Below, piece by piece: positions 12,570 to 21,699 of a stretch of DNA of 64,000 nt. Made by a program: the position numbers and the translations under genes. Each line of letters begins with the position of its first letter. Position 1 is the first letter of the stretch. The notes beneath the pieces were generated by a model. It was given only the letters and a program-made list of their open reading frames with translations. It was not told the origin of the DNA and ran no database searches. The stretch comes from Tyto alba. Lineage: Eukaryota > Chordata > Aves > Strigiformes > Tytonidae. The DNA is taken from positions 6,603,427 through 6,667,426 of the forward strand of contig NW_024881296.1 in NCBI RefSeq assembly GCF_018691265.1, in the 5' to 3' direction.

Positions 12570-13190
12570 ACATACCCTGTGGTGTAAAACCCCACAGTGG
12601 GATTCAATCACCTAAATACGGTCACTTAGAGCATGTTAGATGCCAGATGTGTGTGAGTCCTCCTTTGGACAGAGGGAAGGATGAGATAAACTCTCAAGGC
12701 TCTGCTCAATCCTACATCTGAGAGTCTGCTGGATACACCACAAGCTGAGAGTTAGGCACGGTGTGCACTCCCTGGACTAAGCCCTTCAGTTTTCCTATGT
12801 CAGTGAGTTCCTCCAGATGCTCTGCAAGCTCTGCAGGTGACAGAAGAGTTGTTTTAACAGAGCAGCAAAAATCCCTTGCAATCGCTCCTAACATAGCCAC
12901 ACACAGCCAGAGAATAACCTGCAGTACCTGATGTAAACTCCAAGGACAGTTTCAGCACAGACATACATGGGTCAAGTTGAATTTGAAACCAGCACCCATC
13001 CTCCATCTGGAGACTCAATGCACTGGGTTTTCAGTCCCTGGACTGTGGTCCCGCTCTAGCACCCCTTGGATTTCTGGCGTGCAAGGAACACGCTTTACAT
13101 ATTTTCACTTTTAATATCTTGTATTTCTGCTAAATACATCATTTAAATGCTCCTACACATATAAGGTGTATTGGCGTGAAAATTGGAAAA
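12570..13190. other. Intergenic DNA, nothing firm
   Basis: A minus-strand open frame at 12712-12900 is preceded within it by a reasonable acceptor (complement of about 12836-12850), but it has no recognisable homology and does not fit in phase with the candidate first exon at 13295-13333. I treat it as chance. Confidence 0.4.
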
Positions 13191-13195
13191 AGAAA

Positions 13196-13560
13196 GGCGG
13201 CAGGAACGCGTTACTGCAGCTAACACATTCGAATGCTCTTCGCGGCCTGGTGCATGAGCCCCCCTGAGGGGCCCGTACAGCCCGGGGCACCCACCTTCTC
13301 CGCGCCCGCCGCCCCTTCAGGCGCGGCAGCCATGTTGACCATCTGTGGGCAAGTCACAGGATCATTCCCCGGCCCGTGTTTTCACCCGCATGACAGCACC
13401 AGTGGGTCATGTGATAACACTTGTGCAGCTAGCCAGGGATGGAGCGTGGGAAAGCCGGCGAGAGCAGCCACGTCCCTGTGCTGCGGGAGGGGACAAGCTA
13501 TTGCCACAGGCCCGCGAAGGTGGGAGGTGTTTGTGAGGGACTCCGTGCCAGCGTCTCTGT
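13196..13560. promoter_or_regulatory. Small CpG-rich island, candidate minus-strand promoter
   Basis: About 360 bp stand out from AT-rich flanks by high GC and more than 20 CpG dinucleotides. On the minus strand it contains CAACATGGCTGCCGCG, a combined strong start-codon context and YY1-like motif common at vertebrate first exons, with a splice donor 39 bp downstream. It is not one of the repeats recognised elsewhere in the window. It lies 7 kb upstream of DISC1 exon 1 and would drive transcription away from it. Confidence 0.5.
13295..13333 (-). CDS. Candidate first coding exon of an unidentified gene
   Basis: On the minus strand an ATG in good context (AAC before, G after) opens a 13-codon frame, MAAAPEGAAGAEK, which runs directly into AAG|GTGGGT, a good splice donor in phase 0. 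The Ala/Gly/Glu-rich start, CpG setting and YY1-like motif are typical of first coding exons of vertebrate housekeeping genes. I do not recognise the protein and found no second exon at lower coordinates, so the rest would lie in sequence I could not interpret or beyond the window. It may also be a noncoding or chance arrangement. Confidence 0.3.
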
Positions 13561-13564
13561 GAAT

Positions 13565-16500
13565 GCCCAGACCCCAGGCCTTCCCCTCTATGTGATTCAC
13601 TCAATCCACACAGGAAAATGGATGTATACAACGGCGGTATACAATCATCATCCCATGAGTAAGATGACATGTTAAAGGGGTAAGGTCTATTAAAATGAAT
13701 GCTACAGCCAAATAATGAGAAGTTCAAACCTAAATACACAGGTGCTGTGGAAAAAAAAACCCAACTTAATAATGTCAGCTCAATAGAAAATAATTCTGTA
13801 TCCAGATGTAAAAAGATGAATGCAGGAAAGGTTGTTTACTTAGTGGCTGCATTGTAATGTTTAAATCCCAATTTGTGACAAGCAGTAGGTATTGAAGAGT
13901 GTGAGACAAATAAATTTGATGCAATTTGGGATTGGGGGGCATTAGTACACTAAAAAGGATAGTTGCTGAGAAAAATATGATTATTCTGCTGTTTAAACCA
14001 CCAGTGCTCCTGCTTTCATTTCTCCCAGTTTTGTTCTTAGCTGATCTACTGACTTAGCCTTATGGCTGGCCCACACTACTATGAATAAAAGTCCCTAAAA
14101 TCAATTTTTAAAGCCTGGAGAACAGCAATATGAATCCTCAGCTTGTTTGATAGTGATCAGGTGTCTCTAGGGAAACTAATTATTTTCCTGGAGTAATTTA
14201 AGATTATAGAGAGGCATTCAGCCAAAATAAACATCCAAAGGCTTAACTCTTTTGATTTGTATATCCACTAGACTGAGACTTCAAACATTTTTGAGTTATC
14301 TATAATATATGACTCTTAATCCCATAAATATTTTGAACTGAGTGGTAATGAGCTATCAGCTTTATTCTCGTTTTGAAGTCTATGCTGACACCACTTGAGT
14401 CACTATCTTTGGGACAGGATCAGAAAACGATGCCAGTAAAGTCAACCAGCTGATCCGTTACAGCTGTAGGTGAACAACGAAAAAAATTATTCTGGAAACT
14501 GAAATGTATTCACCTGTAACAATAATCACATTAAAGTCTCGTCAGTTTATTTCAGATTTGCATGAGTTTGTTTTAACAAGTTCTTTAAATCTTTTTAACC
14601 AAATCCTGGTTTAGCTGAAGGCTCTGGGAGTTCTGTGGTTTAATAACTGGGACTGGGACTTTTACCTTCTGCATTAAGTGCTCGAATTTATTTTATTTAC
14701 CTGTGCATTATGAAGATTACCCTTATGCTAAACACATCACAAAGCATGCTCCAGAGTTATTTTAAGTACCCACAGAGTTAACTAAAGCACAATCAAATTT
14801 AGAACATAGGGCACGGCAGTATATCTAAGCTAAGCACTGATTAGAGGTGTGCAAAAAAATTTTGCTTTGGTTCTGTGGATGAGCTAAAAAAATACATACT
14901 TAAAACTTCTTTGCAGATTAACCCCAAATGCAAAATTTTACTGTTTTTTGATGGGAACCAATCCTTTAGGGATGAACTTCACCACTGAAAGTGAAATGAG
15001 TTCTTCTGGTTTTGGACATTTAAAGTGAAAATGAATGATAAATGGAAGAAAATGTTAGTTTTCACTGCAAAAGACGCTATTGAGGGGAAATAAAAGGTGG
15101 TGAGCTGAGCTGTGAGGGTGTGCAGCTGAAAAGGAAGCAGCTCAGAGGTTGTGGCTCTGGCACAACCAGGCAATTGAAAAGTATTGTCCAGGTTCAGGCT
15201 TCTGCAGAGGGCAGCAACGTAGGGAGCAGGAGTCCATGGCCACAGCAAACCACTGACCTGACCTGCCATCTCCCTGCCTCCCAGCCGGAGCCGGACACGG
15301 TTATCGTCACACCTTGTCCTGAGTCTTCTGGTGAGATCTGGCAGCTTGTCTGGGTGCCCTACCTCCCCATGGACTCCACCTCACTGTGGTCTGTGTCATC
15401 CCATGCTGCTGCTCTGCCTTCGCCACCTCCTCCTGCCCTCCCACCTCATTGCAGCTTCCCCAGTCCATGCTGAAGACATGCTTCAAAAGGTGCCATGTAC
15501 ATGTTTTTTAAAGTGAAGGAGAGATGATGAGAAGAATAGCTTGAGAAAATCTATATCAGAACATGAGGGCATGAGCATGACGGTCATTTACTCTTCTGCT
15601 CTGTGACAGATGTTGTATTGCCACATGTGAGCCTAGCTTAAAAAGACCAAGATGTCTCGATCCTTGAGAGATCAAAATAAATAAGTCTAACATGTCTGGG
15701 CTTTCTTCACTTTTATGCTGGGCAAAACCATTTTTTTTTCCGAATTTGATTTGAATGTGCAAGTAGAGTTGGCTTCCCTTCAGGAGCATGTTTTGGTGAA
15801 TACATTATTTACTACTGGAATAGAAAAGGTCTCTGGTGTGGCAGTGACGGGGTAGAGAGCAAAAAACAAAGATGAATGCAAGAAGAAGAAAAGCAGAGTT
15901 CACAGCTGAGCTATGAGATGAACCAGAGGTCATAAGGGACAGAGCTACAGGAAATCTGTTCACTATGGCAGCAGGTGCAGGGGGAGCTCTCAGACACTAA
16001 TGTCAATTGGAAGTGAAGGTACCGCACAAAGAAGCAGCTATGTGTAGACAGTGAGAAGCAGAGAGGCAGAGATGATGAGTGGAAAACGGAGGGGGCAATT
16101 TTGAGCTGGCACGAGGGCTCAGGAAGTTGTTTGAGAAGGAAAGAGACAGCAGCACTGCCTTCAGTACACAGGAGGGATTGTTAAAATTTGGTGGGATTTC
16201 TGATGCAGCATGTAATGCTGGAGTTTCACAGTGACTTTCAATTGGAGAAGGGTTTTTGGTGAAAAAAAACCCCAAACATGTTTAAATCCACATCTGTTCC
16301 CCGTTTACTGTAGAGCCAGAGAAATGCTCTTGCCAGCACAAAGCAGGCAGTAGCATGGGGGAAGGAAGGCACAACTGGAGAAGTAGTGGAGAGAGTTGGC
16401 AGGACAATTTCTTTTGGCAGCTGTTCCTGTATATGCCATCATAATGAAAACTGGAAATCTAGAAATAGAAAAATACTCCAGCTCCCTCCTGTCTAATCTA

Positions 16501-16760
16501 AAATAGAAGATAGCCATGTAGTATCTGTTGTTAGGTATATTCTTCTGTGTAATTTCTTACATGATCCATCTCACTCTAGACACCTAAGTACTACTCAAAA
16601 ATGCACTAGGGCAAACTGTAGGTGGCTAGATTTCTTTGTAAGCTCTGAATGTCTCACCATGTCATTTGAGTCAGACCTTCCATGAAGGGCAGAATTCCAA
16701 CAGCATAAAACCCCAAGAATACTATTCTCACCTACTAGTGTTTGCTTCAGAAGTCTATCT
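13565..16760. other. Intergenic DNA, nothing recognised
   Basis: AT-rich sequence (13.7-15.0 kb especially) with no supported exon, RNA gene or assignable repeat on either strand. The moderately GC-rich stretch at 15.1-15.5 kb has open frames on the + strand but no splice context or known similarity. Confidence 0.5.
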
Positions 16761-16764
16761 GCTT

Positions 16765-16812
16765 CTTGTCTCTTTTCCTCCAGGTATGCTTGTCTCTTTT
16801 CCTCCAGGTATG
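16765..16812 (+). repeat. Two-copy tandem duplication, 24-bp unit
   Basis: The unit starting CTTGTCTCTTTTCC and ending CAGGTATG occurs twice in tandem (16765-16788 and 16789-16812) with no mismatch, followed by a partial third start. The identity suggests a recent slippage or duplication event. Confidence 0.9.
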
Positions 16813-16928
16813 CTTAAAGTCCTCTGTAGAAACTGTCATCTCCCTCCAACTCCTTTTCAATGGTCTGACAATTGAATAAGGGTGATTGTCCAAAATCAGC
16901 TCCTCTCTTGATAAAGGAACAGATTGCC

Positions 16929-16933
<5 letters not shown>

Positions 16934-16967
<34 letters not shown>
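16934..16967. repeat. (TA)n microsatellite
   Basis: An uninterrupted run of about 17 TA dinucleotides. Likely length-polymorphic. Confidence 0.95.
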
Positions 16968-16972
<5 letters not shown>

Positions 16973-17289
16973 ATACACACATGCGTACATGTATTCGCAC
17001 ATACTGCTGAATATCTACTGAGGTAATAAATTACAGTCTGCTGAGTATTCTGTTATGGTGGGACTTTTTTGTTAAATATACATATTGAAGTGAGTACACA
17101 TGAGGTAAGTCAAAGTCACCTGAAGCAGAAGTGTTGAAGTTTGGGATAAATTTTAACTCTTGGAGTAGATTTGGAGCAAATGCAAAGAATCTATTCACGG
17201 GGCTTCTTTCTGGGTACAGATCATGATGTTCTTCCTTTGAATATTAGTTTAGAGAACAGTTACCTTTGGGTAGCTTTGGACTGATTAGT

Positions 17290-17900
17290 GTCTCAAGAAC
17301 CTCTGCTCTTCAACGTATAAGCAGCTGAAACAAGACTGCTGCTGATACTGAGTTATCTGAGGTAGGATGAACAAGGGCTGGCTGCAGAGAGCTGCAGAAG
17401 GACCGTATGAGACTGAATGACTGGACAACCAAACAACAGATGAAATTCACTGTGTATAAATTGAATCGACACCTGCCAGTAAGAACATTCCTAGCCTCTA
17501 ATATAAGATGAAAAGTTCTGAGATAATCACTACCACTGAGAAGGAAACTGTGGGATTAGTTACATATCAGAAAATATCAGCTAAGTGTGTGTCTGAAGTC
17601 AGAAAAAAACAATCAAATGTTACAGACTATTTGAAAAGGAGCACATAGTGCAACAGGAAACTGGAAGATGCCACCATAGAAATCCATAGCTAACCTGCAC
17701 CCTTACTTAGCTCTCTCATACCAAAAAGCAGAAAAAGAAAAAATTTAGAAAGGGGCAACAAAGATAATCAAAGGTCTGGAGCAGCTTCTGTACAAGGTCA
17801 GTCTGAGCAGCTTTGCATTGCTCAGTTTGGTAAAGGGATCACATGATGTGATAGCACATGTGGAAATCATCAGAGGCATGGACACATTGGGAAAAATCTC
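17290..17900 (+). mobile_element. CR1/L3-type LINE fragment, sense, decayed
   Basis: Order and wording match amniote CR1 reverse transcriptase: 'gactgaatgactggacaacc', 'cagatgaaattcactgtgta', 'aaaacaatcaaatgtta', then 'ggggcaacaaagataatcaa' with 'ctcagtttggtaaagg' and 'catgatgtgatagcac'. It shares the architecture of the 2.54-kb copy, and the same GC-rich block follows it. Stops in all frames; inactive. Confidence 0.75.
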
Positions 17901-17945
17901 TGTTTCTTCAAGCACAAAAACCTGGCAGCTCTCAAAGTCAGCGAG

Positions 17946-18145
17946 ACATAGCCTGGCTCAGAGCGAGCACCAAGATCTGGTGCCTTGTGCAGCTGGTGAG
18001 ACCTGGGGAGCCCCTCACTTGTGGGTGCTGCGTGGGCCAAAAGCTGGAGCGGGCTCAAGGAGGGGCTGGGCAAGCAGTTGGAGAGCATGAGAGCCACCGT
18101 AGATTACTGACCCGACAAACTGAACTGAGCTGAGGAAACCCCCAA
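17946..18145 (+). repeat. About 200-bp interspersed block, copy B
   Basis: Partner of 3091-3292, with the shared core 'ttggagagcatgagagccac' at about 18075-18095. It is sandwiched between a CR1 reverse-transcriptase fragment and, at about 18240-18296, a segment resembling the CR1 3' tail ('catgctagatgggccctttg'), which suggests that the block belongs to the 3' region of this CR1 lineage. Confidence 0.7.
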
Positions 18146-18239
18146 GCAGACATTGGTCAGAGAGTCCAAAGGGGAAGCGGTGTGTGCGTGGCCTTGTTCC
18201 CACTCTTGCTGAGGCAGCTGCCCTGGGTTTGCGTTGGAG

Positions 18240-18296
18240 GCAAGGCCATGCTAGATGGGCCCTTTGTCCGCACCAGTACAGCTGCCCTTTTACAAC
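18240..18296 (+). mobile_element. Probable CR1 3' tail segment
   Basis: Reads like the end of amniote CR1/L3 3' UTRs, which carry 'ctagatgggcc-ttggtctgacccagtac'. Here: 'gctagatgggccctttgtcc' followed by 'caccagtacagctg'. Consistent with one element spanning about 17.29-18.30 kb. Confidence 0.5.
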
Positions 18297-18299
18297 AAA

Positions 18300-19074
18300 T
18301 TTCCCTCTGGCTGGTGGGAGCTAGCACTGACATCATCTGAATCAGATGCACTATAGCAAGGTCCAAGGAAGAAGGAGAAGGCTGCATGGCTATTTTTGGC
18401 ATGTGAGCCACAGCTGCTCGCTGTCTTTTCTCACAAGTCAGGAAGGGCACAGACTGGGACATGAGGTCAAAACTCCCTTAGCGTGTCCTGTATTTCTTAA
18501 TAAATGGGCTGAAACCAGAGAACATCAGTAAGCTGTCAGTTGTTAGATAAACCTGGGCTTTTTTTTGGCAACTTTTCTGAATGTTATGAAAACTTCCCTG
18601 TGCACAAGATGGTATTTTTAACTTACAATAGCATCTGATGCATCTGAGAAGACAAAAGCATTCTTGAATACTAGGATGGATGGAGGTCATCTTGAAAAGT
18701 GCTGATTTCATGTACATGGTTAATACAGTGGATATGATGATCCATGATCGAAGCAGATACTATTTTGGAAAGTAAATAAGAAGCTGTAATCAGTAGTCAG
18801 TCAAAAACTTATATAAAACTCGTAACTGTGGGTATTACTAGAAATAAAACCGACTGTCAGTATGGAAATACTGGGGATAGCAAAAGTGATGCATGTGGTA
18901 AATAGGGAGGAGAAGATACACAGGAAATGGTGGAGGACAAAAATTATTTAAAACACATTTTAGGAGATGGGATTTTAGCAGAAATTCATGTTGTTGCAAT
19001 GATATGTAAGTTCAAGGGGACAGCCTCAGGAAAGGTACAGTGATCTTAGAAAAAGGACTCAAATTAATTTGTTG
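18300..19074. other. Intergenic DNA, nothing recognised
   Basis: No exon, RNA gene or repeat could be supported on either strand. Confidence 0.5.
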
Positions 19075-19079
19075 TACAT

Positions 19080-19677
19080 TGTTGTGGGTTAACTTTGGTA
19101 GGCAGCTGAGCCCCATGCAGCTGTTTGCTAACTCCTCCCCCCATCCTGGGGGGACAGGGGAGGATCAGAAAGGTGTAAGTGAGAAAACTCATTGGTTGAG
19201 GTATAGACAGATTAACAGGTAAAGCAAAAGCTGAGTGCACAAAGCAAAATAAGGCATTCATTCACTACTTCCCATCGTCAGGCAAGTGTTCAGCCATCTC
19301 CAGGAAAGCAGGGCTCCATCATGTGTAATTGTTACTTGGGAAGACAAATGCTGTAGCTTTGAATGTCCACCCTTCCTCCTCCTTTCCCCCAACCTTTACT
19401 GCTGAACATGATGTCATATGGACATATGGTCTGGGATATCATCCCTGTGGTCATTGGGTCAGCTGTCCCAGCTGTGTCTCCTCCCAGCTCCTTGTGTACC
19501 CCCAGCCTACTCGCTGGCTGGTCCATTGTGAGAAGCAAAAAGGGCCTTGAGACCGGTGTAAGCACTTCTCAGCAGTAACTGAAACATCTCCATGTTATCA
19601 ACACTGGCCAAAAATCCAAAACAGAGCCCTAGATGAGCTACTATGAAGAAAATTGCCCCTACCCCAGCCAAAACACA
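19080..19677 (-). mobile_element. Solo LTR, avian ERVL-like family, antisense
   Basis: A 598-bp element bounded by TG...CA and flanked by the 5-bp duplication TACAT (19075-19079 and 19678-19682). Its sequence matches my memory of a widespread bird ERVL LTR whose minus strand starts with a 'TTTTGGCTGGGG' zone and ends 'GTTAACCCACAACA'. No internal viral genes adjoin it. The TATA and polyadenylation regions expected for this family look degraded. It ends about 760 bp upstream of the DISC1 start codon and is oriented away from it. A different family from the 1.07-kb LTR pair. Confidence 0.85.
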
Positions 19678-19682
19678 TACAT

Positions 19683-20135
19683 ATATATATAAATGATAGC
19701 ACGATGCAACACAATGAAAAAGCTGTGTTTAACATCAAGCGGTGTGAAGCCGTACAAAAGTAATGAAAATGCATACAGACCACTGGCTACTTAAAGCCAA
19801 TGAGTACCATATTAATGCTACGCATGCCTTGCTGAATTCAGTTGAGTATCTGACTGAGAACACAGTGCCAGAGTAGGGCTCGCAAACACTCACATGACAG
19901 CCGTAAGACCCAAACAATGCACAGTAAAGCTAAATGTGAAACCAGATCGTTTCCCAATGGGATATTTGGTATATATACTTGGTATAGCCATATCCCCCCG
20001 ATGCTGGGGGGCTGCAGCTCCCCACGATGAGCAAGAGGGAGGCCGTACGCCTCTGTATGTGTGGCAGAAGCGGCTCTTTGGTGCGCTGGTCCCTTCAGGC
20101 TGATACAGGAGAGGAGTGGGACTGCAGCCGCTTCC
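19683..20135. other. Upstream flank of the DISC1 CpG island
   Basis: AT-rich immediately after the LTR, rising in GC from about 20000. No gene or repeat recognised other than a short TA run at 19679-19690. Confidence 0.5.
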
Positions 20136-20424
20136 TCTTCCCTCCCAGCTTCACGCCGGTGTCCTGCAGAGCTGGGGGAACAGCGACCGGGCAGCCCAAC
20201 ACCGCTACACGGGCGGGCGGGCGGGCACCCGCCCTGCCCTGAGCGTCCCTCGCGCCCCGGGCCTCCGCCGGGACCCCACGCCCGGGCCTCCGCCGCGGCG
20301 GAGCTGCCCCAGGGCGGCGGAGCTGCCTTGCGGCCCGCCCCCGGCTGGGAGTGGCCGGCGCCACAGCCGCTTTCCGCCCCGGTGGGGCGGGTGAAGGGGA
20401 AGGAGGAGGAGGGGTGTTGGGGGT

Positions 20425-20450
20425 GTGGATTCGGGATGTGGATTCGGGAT
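20425..20450 (+). repeat. 13-bp tandem duplication across the start codon
   Basis: GTGGATTCGGGAT occurs twice in a row (20425-20437, 20438-20450), followed by GTGG. Each unit end plus the next G makes an ATG, at 20436 and 20449, in different frames. Only the first is in frame with DISC1 exon 2. Confidence 0.9.
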
Positions 20451-20547
20451 GTGGCGGCCGCAGCCCCGGGCGGGCGGTACCGACAGGCGGCGCCGCGGCG
20501 GCGGGGGGGGGAGGCGGCGGCGGCGGCGGCGGCGGCGGCGAGCTCAG
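20436..20547 (+). CDS. DISC1: DISC1 exon 1, coding part
   Basis: ATG at 20436 (G at -3) opens 37 codons plus one base, ending at CAG|GTGAGC, a near-ideal donor. The predicted head begins MWIRDVAAAAPGG and ends in a run of nine alanines and SS. Phase 1 matches the 2-nt start of exon 2, giving GAT (Asp) at the junction, and human DISC1 exon 1 is likewise a short Ala/Gly-rich segment with a phase-1 donor. It is the only in-frame ATG; the frame is open upstream to about 20061 without another ATG. The second ATG at 20449 leads to an Arg-rich frame that ends in the wrong phase. Start choice is inferred; donor and phase are seen. Confidence 0.65.
20514..20540 (+). repeat. (GCG)9 triplet repeat encoding polyalanine
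   Basis: Nine uninterrupted GCG codons at the end of DISC1 exon 1, just before AGC TCA G|GT. A 9-G homopolymer precedes it at about 20502-20510. Both are prone to slippage and sequencing error. Confidence 0.85.
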
Positions 20548-20710
20548 GTGAGCGGGGGGCGGCCTGAGGGCCCCGCGGCTGCTGAGGGGGCGGGCGGGGA
20601 GGGGAGAGGTTTCACTCGGCGTTCCCCCGCTTCCCTCTCCCCTCCTCACGCAGCCGGGGCAGGTGCCCGGCCAGGGAATCGGTTAACGGGTCATGAAGCC
20701 CGTGAAGAAA

Positions 20711-20775
20711 CGGGGTGGGGGGGCGTGGGGAGCGGGGTTGAGCCCTCCGGGGGCCGGGGCTGGGGCCGGGGCCGG
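20711..20775 (+). other. G-quadruplex-prone G tracts after exon 1
   Basis: Two clusters of four or more G-runs with short loops lie on the + strand: around 20712-20736 (GGGG...GGGG) and around 20749-20772 (G5, G4, G4, G4 separated by two bases each). They are on the non-template strand about 200 bp into intron 1, an arrangement associated with R-loops at CpG-island promoters. Confidence 0.6.
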
Positions 20776-21667
20776 CGGCGCTTCTCCCGGCTGTGGAGGT
20801 GCCGGGCGGTGCAGCTGGACGCTGCCTTCGGGCGGGGGGGGCCGGCAGCTCTTGGTGCTGGGAGTCGTGTTGAGTACGGCGGGAATTTAGGGGTTTTTGG
20901 GTGAAAAAAATAGAGATCTTTCGTGTCGCAGCCTGGAAGTTTTAGGATTTTCTTTTTTTTTTTTGTTTAAGTTCTCAGTGGTGTTGGCATTTATTTCACA
21001 GTAGTTTAAGAAACTGTGTTACAACATTGAAATAACATTCTTTCTGTTACTTTTAACTAAAAAACCCAAAATCCTTCAATTTCACCTCAGTCAGTGTGAA
21101 AGCAGTTGCATTGATACAAAGATGTATAATCCATTTATTTTTAAATAACCAACTGCAAAGATGGAAATAACTGTGCTCTTAGAAAAGTCGCCCATATAAC
21201 ATCTCCAAACTTGGCTTAAAGGAGGAAAAAGGAAACTGCTATCTTAATGGAGAAGCTGTGTGTATATACTTTTATGAATAACTGAAATTTACAAGACCAC
21301 GACCTCTAGTGTGGACGAGCAGCCTTCCTTCTCCTCCAGCGCAGCAGCCAGCCAGCCAGCCTGAGCTAGGGCTGCCCGCGTTACTGACACTGGTGCTGGT
21401 GAAAGGCTGGATGGAGCCGTGGGGAAATTCTGGAAAAACGAAACAAACCGAACTTCACGTTTCCCAGGAGAGCTGGGGAAGAAAGTCTTGTTGCTCACTG
21501 GGTGCGTCTGCTGCCTTTTGTTTTTTTTTGGGATATGCAAGTCTCCAAACTCTGTTAGTCCAGCAAGACTTTCTGCAAACTCTTCAGTTGTCCTTGCCAG
21601 CGGTTTAATAGAAAACAGTTCATTCATGTTTTGGTAATCCATGCTAATCTTTGTGTACAAGTGCTTG

Positions 21668-21699
21668 AGTAACTTTTTGCTATGCTTCTGAACAGTGAT
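21668..21699 (+). repeat. 32-bp direct repeat, left of LTR copy 2
   Basis: Starts AGTAACTTTTTGC and ends AACAGTGAT, directly abutting the LTR at 21700. The right partner at 22765-22796 differs at one base (AATAGTGAT). Much longer than the 5-bp duplication of the same LTR family at 8.08 kb. Confidence 0.92.

Larger units (their letters stand above)
20140..20900 (+). promoter_or_regulatory. DISC1: CpG island, DISC1 promoter and 5' end
   Basis: About 760 bp of very high GC and CpG content, with several Sp1-like GGGCGGG/CCCGCCC motifs and no clear TATA box, as expected of a dispersed CpG-island promoter. GC skew changes across about 20.35-20.40 kb: C-rich on the left, G-rich on the right, the pattern usual just downstream of transcription starts. 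The start site is therefore likely near there, giving a short 5' UTR before the ATG at 20436; the exact site cannot be read from sequence. Confidence 0.8.

Noticed and set aside
12712..12900. Minus-strand frame containing AELAEHLEELTDIGKLKGL, considered as exon 2 of the 13.3-kb candidate gene
   Set aside because: The acceptor would need phase 1, whereas the candidate first exon ends in phase 0, and the in-phase reading meets a stop quickly. No clear donor follows.
1..20000. TSNAX, the usual upstream neighbour of DISC1
   Set aside because: No segment resembling its helical coding exons was found; the gene presumably lies further upstream.
20095..20649. 184-codon Pro/Arg-rich open frame on the minus strand, and 159-168-codon frames on the plus strand
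   Set aside because: High GC removes stop codons in all frames of the CpG island. Only the portion from the ATG at 20436 to the donor at 20547 has phase and splice support.
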